From Stemphylium vesicarium (Eukaryota > Ascomycota > Dothideomycetes > Pleosporales > Pleosporaceae), in assembly GCA_004380135.1 (NCBI GenBank), contig QXCR01000174.1:1-64000 (forward strand): a stretch of 64,000 bases of DNA, given 5' to 3'. How positions within the stretch are numbered: the stretch's first letter is position 1; the number at the start of each line of letters is the position of its first letter. Below are positions 1-10,623 of the stretch, one piece after another. Below the pieces are notes generated by a model. That model made no database searches and had not been told where the DNA came from. It saw only the letters and a list, made by a program, of their open reading frames with translations. The position numbers and the translations under genes are program-made.

Positions 1-175
1 CAGGTGTCTCCATCACGTTTGTGCGATATCGCGTGCGGATAAATCGGCTCAGCAAGCCTTTCTGTCGAGATGGTGGAATGTAACAATGCTTTCAATTGGA
101 CCGGCACAGTACTGAAAGTCTTGAAGAGCCGATTTATCCGCACGCGATATCGCACAAACGTGATGGAGACACCTG
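1..175. repeat. 175-bp element with 50-bp perfect terminal inverted repeats (MITE-like)
   Basis: Bases 1-50 are the exact reverse complement of 126-175 (50 of 50). A weaker continuation inward, about 11 of 15 matches, pairs roughly 51-65 with 111-125. The ends read CAGGTGTCTC and GAGACACCTG. The interior is about 75 bp and has no coding potential. The structure is that of a short nonautonomous DNA transposon (MITE) or another long-stem palindrome. The left end coincides with the window edge, so the full element length and any target-site duplication cannot be judged. Confidence 0.8.
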
Positions 176-2395
176 TGGCCGAAAGAAACTTTTGATGAGT
201 TAATTATCAAAGGCATGTTGTTCTACAGGTCATACTCTTTCAATGAACCGACTCTATGCCAGGTTTCCTGCTTCAAGGTCAGGTACATGAAGTGGGGAAA
301 CCATACCAACTTTGCCCAGACCCGTTGGTGTCTAGTGTCTAATCCGATTTTGGAAACATCAGCTTCTCTCTTACCAGTAGCCCGATATCCGAAAGCCATG
401 GTTGCAATAGTACTCTACTGTGTTGCTACACCAAACCCGCTGCGACATTGGAATACAAGATCGATGCAACACGTGGGAGGGCTATTGAGGCGGGATCAAT
501 CTGGGGATTTGCAGCCATGAGGAGAGATCGGTATACAGAGGGAGCGCAAAGTTTTGTCAGCAGGTGCTACAGGGGATCTGGGCTTGTGAATGCGAGATTT
601 GCGAGCAGCGGTGTCACCAGCACTCCTTTACACGACAGAATGCAAAAGGCCTTAAAGCAACGGTGATTTGATTGCTTCGTGCAATGGAAGATGACAGTGA
701 ACTTAAGTTGAGTCGAGGCCGAAGAGTCTGCAGCGCACTCCAAGCCGGTTTATCAGAGTCGTTAGACTGGCGGACGGCTTTCCAACGAGCATTTGCTTAT
801 CCAAGAGCGTGGAAGCAAGCCTTCATGTGGCAAAGACGATAGAGGAAGCAGCGAAGCGGTGACATCTCCAACATCCCCACAGACTCAACACACCACCTCA
901 GTTATTTTCCCTGTCCCAACATTGCGCTATCCGATGCAATATTTTACGCGTGCCTTATCTACATGCTATCACGGCCTCGTCTGCATCGTTGGTGGCTGCA
1001 CCGCTCAGCGTCCGCTACTTTGCCCCCTAGGCGAAGTAGCAACGCCGCATGCAGCCTACCGGGTTCAACTGCATTTGGCAAGGCAATATTCCGCATGCAA
1101 CACATGCGTTGTCGATCTGGCTTCAATGCAACAGCTTTCTGATCGCGTCGCTCGAAATGCAACCGAGTCTCCGTTATAGACGGCATTGCGAAAGCTAAAT
1201 TCTTCATACTGAAATTCATGCGGGGATACAGAATGATAACATGACAGTCGCATCATCTCGCGCACACCACGGCTCATTGCGATTCAGAATAAGCTTCACG
1301 GAAGATTGATCGAACCTTGGAGGTGCTGTGCCGCAAAGGCAATACCGGCGATATACCAACAACTATCATGCACGGTTAACCAGCCTGCGTTGACACGGTC
1401 TCGAGCTGTCAGCACTTGGTCGACAACGGGCCTTTTGAAAGTGTCGACTAAATCAGCCAGAGTTCTGAGTGTAACTGCATGCAGTAGACGCATGACACCA
1501 CCTTCACAGGACTGATCGTCCAACTGCGTTGTTGGGTGTCTATCGCAAACCATTTCAGCCCCTGGACTCGGTGCATCATACAACGAAACAAGTCCTGCAA
1601 CGCTTTGCATGAAGAAGGGGAAATAGCGAAATAGTAACAACAGACGCGGCGCGGCTCTGGCAATTTCTTGACCTGCAAGCCGTCTTTGTTTCCAGCAAAA
1701 GTGCGACGTTGACGGCGTTTCAAGGAGTACAGCGCGGAAAAACAAACGCGCAACACCAACGAGCGCCCCTGCTGCCTCGTTTCCCAGGAACATGTTCGCT
1801 GACTCTAACGCGTACACGGACCCCTCAGCCCTGGAGATCAATGGCGGCCTTAGGTCTAGCCTTGCTGTAAGGAGCCGGCGTAGTTTCAGAACATCATGCG
1901 CCAGCTTCGTCCTCACGCCGCTTTGCCGCTCGCAGTTTGTGTTTTCCGCGACACACAAACGTCGCGGTTGGACAAGAGCCGTGAATCCAACACAAATTAC
2001 ACAAATAATAACGTATGAAACTGCGGATAATACTTCGCCTTGCTGCGCCGGTGAGAGGTGCGAACGTTGGGGGCGGATATTCGCAGCCCCGCGCCCCTGG
2101 ACAGGATTGCGGCGCTGAACCTTGGCGTGGAGATACCATGTAGCCCCCTGGGAAGGGTAAGATGTAATTGCGCGGCCACGGCAGGTGGCTGATCGGCATA
2201 AACATATACGCCTCTTGTTCGCCTTGTGCTCTCCATGTCATACAAACATCGTTTCTTTCTCACACCTGTTCCTTTTGCCTTCTTAACAGCGCCCGATTAA
2301 GCCCCGGACCCTACAATATCTATCGAGACAACCAGCAGTTTGTCGATACAGTATCGACTCGACCATTCTCCCTGACTCTCTCAACTTTGACCACA
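176..2395. other. Intergenic, no supported gene
   Basis: No family is recognisable here. The longest open frame (1296-1958, minus) starts with TTG, overlaps frames on the other strand and resembles no family known to me. The last 200 bases are pyrimidine-rich and form the likely promoter and 5' leader of the next gene. Confidence 0.5.
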
Positions 2396-2779
2396 ATGTC
2401 TTCTTATCCACCACTTTCGCCAACTGGCCTTCCCAGCTCTCCACGAGCCAACCGCCAAATGCAAATGCTTTCTCCACTCGACACATCTTTTCCTTCTACA
2501 ACACCACACACATCATCGCCATACTCAAGTACATCAGAAAAGCAATCATCAAAGCCTGTCGACATCTTCGCCGATGCGACCATCCCTCTCAGCCCAGCAT
2601 CATCGACATCGAGTTCAACCAACAAAGAAAACCCCTACGAGGGCCTCGAGCCACGAAAGCGCAGCGGCCTCGCACGACTATTCTGCTGTCTCGGCCGCGA
2701 AGAGCGCGCAAGGCGACGAGTAAATAGGAGCCTGGAGTTTGAGAAGGTCGGCGAGACCTGCCATTGGACGGAGTACTAG
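2396..2779 (+). CDS. Small conserved-looking hypothetical protein (127 aa)
   Basis: A single-exon frame of 127 codons. The start at 2396 is preceded by a typical fungal leader and the context CCACAATGTC; the frame is open further upstream, but that part translates to leader-like sequence. Residues 1-85 are Ser/Thr/Pro-rich and probably disordered (MSSYPPLSPTGLPSSP). The C-terminus is basic and ordered-looking, with GLARLFCCLGREERARRR and an acidic or aromatic tail ending HWTEY. The adjacent Cys-Cys pair next to basic residues could be palmitoylated, which would tether the protein to a membrane; this is inference. No catalytic motif is seen. It probably belongs to a Pleosporales-restricted family, but the function is unknown. 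Confidence 0.65.
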   Translation: MSSYPPLSPTGLPSSPRANRQMQMLSPLDTSFPSTTPHTSSPYSSTSEKQSSKPVDIFADATIPLSPASSTSSSTNKENPYEGLEPRKRSGLARLFCCLGREERARRRVNRSLEFEKVGETCHWTEY

Positions 2780-4400
2780 ACGACGACATGCTGTTGTTGG
2801 CGGTAGCGGTTGTATACCCGTTGCTGTCTGAAACACCCACACAGCGGACGTTCAGCACACCGAGCCACGAAACATTTGACAGCCCGGATGTGCGATCTCA
2901 CTACCGGAGCCTTCCACCCCCGGAGTCGCGAAACACTCGATGCGATTTTCGATCATCACATCATACACCTTATGCGCTTACTGCAGCGACCGATCTCACG
3001 CCGTCTCTGCGACGTTTCTTATGTTTATATTTACAACCCCTTACATGGCCGGATACTTCTCTCCCGGTTTTCCTTTGCGATTCGCTGTTGCCTTTTGAGT
3101 CTGGATAGACTTGCAGCGTTTCTTGTTCAGCGTTGGTGTTGGGGTATCATTGTTTTGTACCGCTCTAGATGCAGGGTGAGTTTGCGCAAAACTGGCGACA
3201 TACAAGCGCATTGTCGAAGAGGTCCATTGTTGACTAAACAGAAATATATCATTACATCTTGATCACATGACTTGTGCACGCGTCCTCGCGAACTTCTCAT
3301 ATTGGCTCTCCATCCTATCAACGCATTCCTGAAACTGCGTGGTCTTCTTCAACGCTTATTCTGACACACCACTGTCGCTTATTGGTATGCACGCACCGCA
3401 GGATAACACGAACGGTGCTATGCACCTCCGCTTCTACACACCCTGATTAACCGGTGACACTATGTAGCGAAGCCGTATTGAGGAATTGTTGCGTTAAAGT
3501 TCAGAGATTGCCTTGCAATGTCTGGGATAAGCATTCACTGGTATCAGAAGCATGGCATATATGCCTCGACTAGGCTACATATGCACGTCCCTGTATATGC
3601 TCAACTGACTTCAAGAGCCACCTTGCAAGATATCCGTACTGAGTCAGCACAGCTATCAGTGATGCGAAAAAGCATCGCGCATGTGAAAATCGCAAGCATG
3701 GGATGGCTCGCAAAGAAGGAGCTGTCTGGTAGACGCAGCTCGTCGCATGTGAACAAAAGAGCGTGTGACCTCCCGTGGGCGCTTCTCATGAGGGCTGCTC
3801 AGCGCTGCATTCTGCAGTTACCGGTCATCTTACGAGCTGGGACTCCCGTCTGACGAGCCTCATCGAGCACGTGCAAACATGATTAAGGAAACCGTGGCCC
3901 CGAACAGCCTCATACTGGTCGGAGGCTCAATATCCTCGGCTCCTCCGACACTACCGGCTGGTCGCGTCCGTGCTCGCAGTGTGTCTTGCCAAGAATGCGT
4001 GGCTTTAGTGGGGATCGTGGGGAACTCGAAACTCCGAATGTTGAGCCCGCCGGACACATGGCTGTTGGGTAGCAGGCTGATGGGAAAAAGGGAATATGCA
4101 GGCTTGGAGTATCTTGGAGATGTATAGAAAATTGATGACTTGCATACACGATCGTCGCAGTGCCGTGTCGGTCAAATGGCCCTCCCCTCCTACCCTACGT
4201 CACGCTCTTCTCCCGGCCAGCCTTAGCCCTTTTCGACTCAACCTCGGCCCAACCCCATGCGCTCCATATTCACAGCTCCACCCTAGTAAAGCCCGCCAGC
4301 GCGTGCTCATTTCGCCTCGGATCTGCTGAAGCTAGGACTATTGATATCATCTTCTGTCATTTTCTTCTCCCGCTGTTTACCCTTCCAACCTTTCTCTGTG
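2780..4400. other. Intergenic; 3' flank and promoter of carnitine acetyltransferase
   Basis: No supported gene. Short open frames (3518-3853, 3879-4127) have no recognisable features and are countered by frames on the opposite strand. From about 4185 to 4400 the plus strand is pyrimidine-rich, as expected for the promoter and leader of the gene starting at 4401. Confidence 0.5.
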
Positions 4401-6539
4401 ATGTTTAGCAGAGCTGCACGCGCGCGAGTACCCGCCTCGATACTTCGCAGACCTCTCCTGAACCAGCAAGCATTTGGAAAGCCTAGGGTATGTTGGGGAG
4501 CCGGGGATGATGGAGTTGATGGGGAGTGCTGATGCTGATGCCTGGGTGTGTGTAGATTGTCGCAATGGCTCCAGCGAGGAAGAAGTCGAGTCTGCCAGAG
4601 GGTAAGTGGCATGTCCTGCTTTCACATGCTTTTCTACCCCCCCACACACGCACAAATTATTCCAAGGCTGACAATGAGGTTGCGCAGGCTACAAGGAGGA
4701 CCACAGTAAAGGCGCCATGCTGCGCTTTGAGGACTCCCTCCCGCGCCTTCCTGTTCCCACACTCGAAGAGACCGCCAAGCGATACCTGAAATCCGTTCAT
4801 CCGCTTCTCTCCAAGGCGGAGTACGATGCGACCACAAAGGCTGTCAACGACTTTGTAGCCCCCGGCGGGCCTGGAGAGATGCTACAACAGCGGTTGGTCG
4901 CGCGGAGAGAGGATCCCAAGCACAAGAACTGGATCTACGAGTGGTGGAATGAGGCTGCGTACATGGCCTACCGCGACCCGGTCGTGCCCTACGTCAGCTA
5001 CTTCTACTCGCACCGTGACGACAAGAAGAGGAGAAACCCAGCAAAGCGCGCTGCCGCCATGTCTACAGCCGTGCTGGAGTTCAAGAAGATGGTCGACGAG
5101 GGCAGTCTGGAGCCCGAGTACATGAAGAAGCTCCCCATGGCCATGAGCTCCTACGAACACATGTTCAATGCCTGCCGTGTGCCCAAGAAGCCCTCAGACA
5201 CCAGCGCAAAGTTCCCTTACAAGGAGAATGCACACATCATTGCCATCAGGAAGAACCAGTTCTGGAAGATTCCCCATGAGATCAACGGCAAGCAGCTCAA
5301 TACCAGCGAGCTCGAACTCCAATTCAAGCGCGTCTACGAGAAGGCTGAAAAGGCGCCCGCTGTCGGTGCCCTTACATCGCAGAACCGCGACGTATGGTCA
5401 GATGTATATCCCAAGCTCAAGGCCTCCTCAAACGTCAACGCCGCCTCCGTTCAAGAGATTGAATCTGCCTCGTTCATTGTCTGCCTCGACGACGCTTCCC
5501 CTGTCACTCTAGAAGAGCGTGCACACCAGTACTGGCACGGCGACGGCGCCAACCGATGGTTTGACAAGCCGCTCCAATTCATCGTCAACGAGAACGGCAC
5601 ATCAGGTTTCATGGGCGAGCACTCAATGATGGACGGCACACCAACGCACCGCCTAAACGACTACGCAAACCAACAAATCTTCTCCAACGCGCTCCCCTTC
5701 GACGACCCCAACATCCGCTCCGACCTCCCCAACCCCAAGCCGCTCCGCTTCGAAATCACAAAGGAGCTGCAACAAGACATTGACGACGCCCAAGCACACT
5801 TCTCCCGCCAGATTGGCGCGCACGAGCTGCGGGTGCAAGCGTATCAGGGCTACGGCAAGGGCCTGATCAAGAAGTTCAAGTGCAGCCCCGACGCCTACGT
5901 GCAAATGATCATCCAACTCGCTTACCACAAGTTTTACGGCAAGAACCGCCCCACGTACGAGTCCGCAGCCACCCGTCGCTTCCAGCAAGGCCGCACAGAA
6001 ACCTGCCGCACCGTCTCCGACGAGAGCGTCGCCTTCTGCGACGCCATGGCCGATGCTGACGCCTCGCCCGAAGACTGCCAGAAGAAACTCCGCGCCGCCC
6101 TCGACGCGCACGTCAAGTACATCTCTGATGCTAGCGACGGCCGCGGCGTCGACCGCCACCTTTTTGGCTTGAAGAAGTGCCTCAAGGAGGGCGAGGACGT
6201 GCCTGCGCTTTACCAGGACCCCGCCTACACGTACAGTTCTACGTGGTTCATTTCTAGCTCGCAGCTCTCGAGCGAGTACTTTAATGGATACGGGTGGAGT
6301 CAGGTTATTGATGATGGGTGGGGTATTGCGTATATGATTAATGAGAATAGCATTCAGTTTAATGTCTGCTCCAAGGGCTTGGGCTCGGTAAGTTCTTCAC
6401 TCGTTACTATTTTAGGCGAATCGTCAAGCTAACGTGTTGTTTCTTGTAGGAAAAGATGAGCTTCTACCTTAATGAGGCGGCGGGTGATATGAGGGATATC
6501 ATGCTGCCTACTCTTGAGGTGGCAAAGGCAAAGTTGTAA
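4401..6539 (+). CDS. CAT2: Carnitine O-acetyltransferase, mitochondrial/peroxisomal
   Basis: Transfers acetyl groups between CoA and carnitine, letting acetyl units cross between peroxisome, cytosol and mitochondrion during growth on fatty acids or acetate (acuJ in Aspergillus). Four exons are read: 4401-4487, 4556-4601, 4688-6387 and 6450-6539, giving 640 aa, normal for the family. Exon 1 encodes an Arg-rich, acid-free leader (MFSRAARARVPASILRRP) typical of mitochondrial import. The family block GYKEDHSKG...SLPRLPVPTLEET spans the exon 2/3 junction. The catalytic His is His356 in GEHSMMDG. The protein ends in AKL, a type 1 peroxisomal signal. An in-frame ATG with good context in exon 2 (MAPARKKSS) could start a leaderless peroxisomal form. 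All intron boundaries are GT-AG and keep frame. Confidence 0.96.
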
Positions 6540-7015
6540 GATGAGTAGTCGTGGATATAGAAGCATTTCGTGGATTGGAATCTATTCTGGAGGCAACTTC
6601 TTGTTCTGCCTTGAACATCATTTGATACATGAATGAACTTCAAATTTCAGATATGTGCCTTCACTACTTCTATATCTTATCCAGCATTCTTCTTTTAGTT
6701 GAGATCCTGACCTTCTTTGCCATTCTGCCTAGCCTTTGCACAATAAATGGCTTGGCTTCTCACTGACCCCCATGCTTGGTAAACAATGCATTCGCAAAAT
6801 CACAGTCATGTTAGCAGCGTCATCAAAACTGACAAAACGAAGAGGAGTGAATTTTGGTATGCTAAGGTACAGATCAAGATCTAGATAACCCCATTCGCTG
6901 AAAAATGGCTGGTTCTGAGACACCAGAAAGAACCCAGTCCAGTCCAGTCCGGAACCCATAAACTCATGTCATTACTAGTGTACAATCGTCACCCATGATT
7001 TTCGGCTGCGATAAT
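6540..7015. other. Convergent intergenic region
   Basis: The 3' flanks of carnitine acetyltransferase (plus) and malate dehydrogenase (minus) meet here. The stretch is AT-richer than its neighbours and holds no supported gene. Confidence 0.5.
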
Positions 7016-8354
7016 TTATGGGTTCTGCTTGACCCAGTCAACGCCCTTCTTGATGTTCTTACTGAGGTCAGCGACGCAGGTGTCGAGGAGCTTCTGCTCG
7101 TAGTCGGTGATCTTGCCAACGGGGTGGATCTTCTCAACACCGTTGGGGCCGAGTTCGACGTTGGTGGCGAAGTAGTCGCAGCCCTGGTCCTTGAACAGAG
7201 GAGAGTCGACAAAGGTGGGCTCGATGACGTTCTTCTGGCCCTGAGCAGCCTTGAGCAGGGACTCGGCGAAGCGGGCACCAGCCATGGCCATGGAGAGAGT
7301 GGCAGAGCCAGCACCGTCCTTGGCCTGGACGACCTCGTCACCACCAAACTGGACGCGCTTGACGTATTCATCGAGCTGCTGGCCTTCGAGGTTGTAGCCG
7401 GACTGCGACAGGAGGGGAACGATGGTAGCGCCAGAGTGGCCACCGATGACGGTGATGTTCTCGCTGGCGGGGTCGGTGTTCTTGATCTGGGAGATGAAGC
7501 GCGAGGCACGGACGACGTCAAGAGTGGTGACACCGAAGAGGCGCTTGGCGTTGTAGACACCCTTGGACTTGAAGACCTCGGCGGTGATGGGGACGGTGGA
7601 GTTGACCTGAAGAATTAGCATCATGCTTGGTCTCTGCGCGACTTGCCTCAACGTACGGGGTTGGAGATGATCAGGATGTTGGCGTTGGGGGCGTGGTCAG
7701 CGGCGGCCTTGGCCAAGTCGCGGACGATGGAGGCGTTGGTGTTGAAGAGGTCTGTGGCGCGGTCAGTGTTGGCCCAAATCTCGTCGCTCTCAATGCATAC
7801 CATCACGGGTCATGCCGGGCTTGCGGGGAACACCAGCGGGGATGACAACGATCTCAGCGTCCTTGAGGGCGGCGGCAAGACCTGAGGGAGTGGCATCGTG
7901 GCCGATGACCTTGTTGCATGTCAGCGCATAGTTCGCACGCGGCTTCGGATCTCTCGTACCTCGCTCTTGGTGTTGATGTGACCAATGTCGGCGGCGACAC
8001 CTGTAGAGCATCAATTAGTACGTGTTGGATAGCTATCGAGTCTACTGGAGCTTACCGGGAGCAAGACGGATGTCGTAGAGCGAGAGCTTGCTAACCCTGG
8101 GGTTGAGCTTAAGCAGCAGCGACAATGGCTGGCCGATACCACCAGCGGCACCGAGGACGGTGACCTTGGAGTTCTACAGCAACCTCAATTAGCATCATGT
8201 CTAGAAAAAATGCCAATGGCGATGCATCGACGCATCCAATGGCCCCACTACGAAAAGCGCTCGCAGCCATGTCCGGGAATAATCGTACCTGGCGGGCCGA
8301 GGCCGAGAAGCAGCGGCGCTGGGCCTGGAAGAATGCTTGCCTAGCAGCGAACAT
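7016..8354 (-). CDS. MDH1: Malate dehydrogenase, mitochondrial precursor
   Basis: NAD-dependent interconversion of malate and oxaloacetate in the TCA cycle. Six exons on the minus strand: 8354-8289, 8173-8056, 8000-7960, 7909-7801, 7751-7657 and 7606-7016, giving 339 aa, the usual length. Exon 1 is exactly a 22-aa presequence rich in Arg, Ala and Gln ([20 protein letters not shown]), so the targeting signal is a separate exon. The Rossmann motif GAAGGIGQ is at residues 30-37, the Arg-bearing substrate loop is [11 protein letters not shown] and the catalytic His is His200 in VIGGHSGA. This is the mitochondrial type rather than the peroxisomal type, since there is no C-terminal PTS1 (it ends KQNP). 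It is separated from the divergent F-box-like gene by about 640 bp. Confidence 0.96.
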
Positions 8355-8995
8355 GATGTCTGTGATAGGAAGTGTGAGGGGATGGAGACTGGGTTGGACT
8401 GGGAGAGTGTTGGCGGCGGTGTGGGAAGCTGCGGGAGGTTTTGCGAATCTTGAGCGTCAGTGCTTCTTCGGTTGCTTGTCGGAGCTACGGGTGACAGCCG
8501 CCTTGATTCCCACCCCTCCCGCGGGGGTCATGACATGTCGGCTTCTCCATCATCATGCCCACCCCAACATGAAACCAAAGGGCCAACCCTCATTCTGCGT
8601 CATTCCTGCGCCCTAACATATGTGGCTAGTAGTAAGCCTAGAATGACTACAGCTCATCGCGTTGCGAGTGGCAATGACCGCTGTGCCCTTCTTCTTTCAG
8701 CAGCTGAGGAAAGCCTTGAATGACTTTCAGCTCCGAGACTAATCCACCGCATTGCAATGCCCATCTGTAGGCCAATGACACATTCTGCCGGTGAGTCGAG
8801 ACAAGCTAAGCAAGCATCCGTAAAAGGGCCGTTGAGTCACTGTGGCTGTGATGGTAAACATGGAGGTATATAGTATCCATGGCTATGAAACTGAATACAA
8901 TTTCCTTGTACCAACACTCTTCAGCACTTCTATATTCATTGCAAAGACTCGCTGCAGCAACGGAGCAAACGTCACCACAGTTTTGACAAGACGCT
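8355..8995. other. Divergent promoter region of MDH1 and the F-box-like gene
   Basis: No gene is supported. The region lies between divergently transcribed genes and must hold both promoters. No site can be assigned with confidence. Confidence 0.5.
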
Positions 8996-10093
8996 ATGGC
9001 CTCCGAAGAACACCAAAGCCAGAACACTACTGCAAGCGCATCCTCAATACCTGAACTCCAAGATGCTTTGGGTTCGCTTTTGCTCGCAAGGCGATCGGAG
9101 AATGACTCTACCTCGTCTACCTCTTGCCATGCATCAACCCCTAACTACGCAACCCGCGGCTGCTCTGACACCCTTATCCAACCCAAACGACCCCGATGGA
9201 CAGGCGCATTCAAGCTCTTCGACTTCCCCCAAGAGCTACGAGATGAGATATACTTTCACGTTCTCTACCGTCCGTGGGGAGTATACTATAGCGCCCATGG
9301 CGACAAAAACTTCTGGGAATACAAAGGAATATGCGAGGATACCCAAAATCTACTTGTCGTATCCAAACAAGTATACCACGAGGCGCTCAAAGTATTCTGC
9401 CTAAACAACACCGTCGCACTATCCTCGAAATATAACCCCCGCGAATGCTACAGAAAACTACTCAGTGGCTCCCTTCGCCTGGTCCCCGATCGAGTCGCGA
9501 GCAACTTGACCAGGGTCAGCCACACATACCGCGATGCGATTACTCGCCCCCATGGCGCATATGGCTTCGCACCTAGTCATACCAGCATTGCCGATGGCGG
9601 CGATGGTACCGAGAATTTCCAGAAGAAGCAGACTGCTGGACAAACGTTTATTGAGATCCTGAGAGACGCACATACTCTTACACAGTATTTCCCCAAACTG
9701 GTCGAGTTTGAGGTGGTATGGTATCCGGAGCCGCTGTGGTTGGAGTTTCCGCAGCCGAAGGGGCAGGTGCGTGAGCTTGCGCTCCTCTTGAAGGAAGGTG
9801 GGGACGAAAAGGACGTGGCTGCCATATGGCTAGAGACTATGAGGGGATGGCTGCAGGGGCAAAATGTGAAGCAATTGAGTTGCGTGAGACTTATACTTGA
9901 AGGCTTCGCTACAGATGGCTTTACCTATGAGTTTGACACGTTGGCGAATGAGGCGTATAGAAGACTCGTGAAGGAATACATCGCTGAAGCTGACATCGAA
10001 GACAGCGGAAGAGCGTGGCTGGAGGAATTGGGTAAGGAAAAGACAACGAGAAGGAAAAAGAAGGGTCGAAAGAGCTCCTCGTGGTGTACATAA
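8996..10093 (+). CDS. F-box-like hypothetical protein (365 aa)
   Basis: Single exon with ATG at 8996. Residues 1-70 are Ser/Thr-rich and low in order. At about residues 73-90 there is FKLFDFPQELRDEIYFHVLY, the short F-box-like start (L-x-x-LPxELRDxIY) common in large dothideomycete families of 300-400 aa proteins. The rest has scattered conserved-looking segments (LLVVSKQVYHEALKVF, then a helical C-terminal half) and a very basic tail (TTRRKKKGRKSS), possibly a nuclear signal. F-box proteins recruit substrates to SCF ligases, but most members of this fungal group are uncharacterised, and Skp1 binding is not shown by the sequence. It is convergent with the tRNA gene downstream. Confidence 0.8.
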   Translation: MASEEHQSQNTTASASSIPELQDALGSLLLARRSENDSTSSTSCHASTPNYATRGCSDTLIQPKRPRWTGAFKLFDFPQELRDEIYFHVLYRPWGVYYSAHGDKNFWEYKGICEDTQNLLVVSKQVYHEALKVFCLNNTVALSSKYNPRECYRKLLSGSLRLVPDRVASNLTRVSHTYRDAITRPHGAYGFAPSHTSIADGGDGTENFQKKQTAGQTFIEILRDAHTLTQYFPKLVEFEVVWYPEPLWLEFPQPKGQVRELALLLKEGGDEKDVAAIWLETMRGWLQGQNVKQLSCVRLILEGFATDGFTYEFDTLANEAYRRLVKEYIAEADIEDSGRAWLEELGKEKTTRRKKKGRKSSSWCT

Positions 10094-10410
10094 CCTGCCG
10101 ATAGAGCTCATTGGTGTTGAAGTACCAAACGTCGTCTTGCACACAGTATCGGCAAGAATCAAATCCCTATGCTCAAGAAAGAATGCTGCATTGTTTACAT
10201 ACTTCTAATAAGTCAAGTAGAGATTCTTCCTCAAATATAGAGACAATCGCGTGATAGGTAGCCGCAGACAGCCATGAAGCGTCCAACGTGCTTGCTGTAC
10301 GCACGATAGAAACTCGCAGAAAGTGAAAAAGAAAGGAAAAAAAGGTGGGCGTACAAGACTCCTGCACTCAGCCAAAGTCGCGAAACAGAAGCCAAGAACA
10401 ATGACCCGGC
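10094..10410. other. Intergenic between F-box-like gene and tRNA
   Basis: A 3' flank with no supported gene. Confidence 0.4.
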
Positions 10411-10417
10411 AAAAAAA
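10411..10417 (-). terminator. RNA polymerase III terminator of tRNA-Pro
   Basis: Seven consecutive T on the minus strand, starting 12 nt past the tRNA 3' end. This is the usual Pol III stop signal at the usual distance, and it argues that the split tRNA is a live Pol III gene. Confidence 0.75.
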
Positions 10418-10465
10418 GAGTGTGATTTTGGGTCTTACCGCGACTCGAACGCGGGGCCTCTCGCA

Positions 10466-10483
10466 AGCAATGCTCGGGGTTTA
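10466..10483 (-). other. Canonical tRNA anticodon-loop intron (18 nt)
   Basis: Lies between positions 37 and 38 of the tRNA, the standard eukaryotic nuclear site cut by the tRNA splicing endonuclease. A CCCC run in the intron can pair with the anticodon-side AGGG, as expected for the anticodon-intron helix. Confidence 0.85.
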
Positions 10484-10508
10484 CCCTAAGCGAGAATCAT
10501 ACCACTAG

Positions 10509-10565
10509 CTGATGAGTTGTTAGTACTCTGAAGCTCTTTATGGAGCTGATGGGAGGGATGCTTAC
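10509..10565 (-). other. GT-AG intron 2 inside the tRNA D-arm (57 nt)
   Basis: Begins GTAAGC and ends CATCAG, with TACTAAC placed 9 nt before the final CAG. All three spliceosomal signals match fungal consensus, and the length is typical of introns in this window. It lies between D-stem nt 11 and 12 and splits the internal Pol III A box. The tRNA endonuclease is not expected to cut here, so splicing by the spliceosome is inferred. Confidence 0.75.
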
Positions 10566-10574
10566 ACCATAAGA

Positions 10575-10623
10575 CTGAAGGCTGTTAGATGAGTTGTTGA
10601 ATGGATGGCTGTGATGTGCTTAC
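10575..10623 (-). other. GT-AG intron 1 inside the tRNA acceptor stem (49 nt)
   Basis: Begins GTAAGC and ends CTTCAG, with CTAAC as branch motif 9 nt before the terminal CAG. It interrupts the acceptor strand between nt 2 and 3, leaving a 9-nt microexon between it and intron 2. It shares the 11-mer AACAACTCATC and the first seven bases with intron 2, suggesting that the two are related. Confidence 0.75.

Noticed and set aside
1296..1958. 220-codon open frame on the minus strand
   Set aside because: It begins with TTG, its first ATG leaves about 164 codons, it resembles no family I know and it overlaps other open frames.
5653..6159. 168-codon minus frame inside carnitine acetyltransferase
   Set aside because: A shadow of the GC-biased third positions of the real plus-strand gene.
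6964..7618. Long frames on both strands over the MDH1 last exon
   Set aside because: Ser/Arg-rich or Val/Leu-rich shadows of the malate dehydrogenase coding frame.
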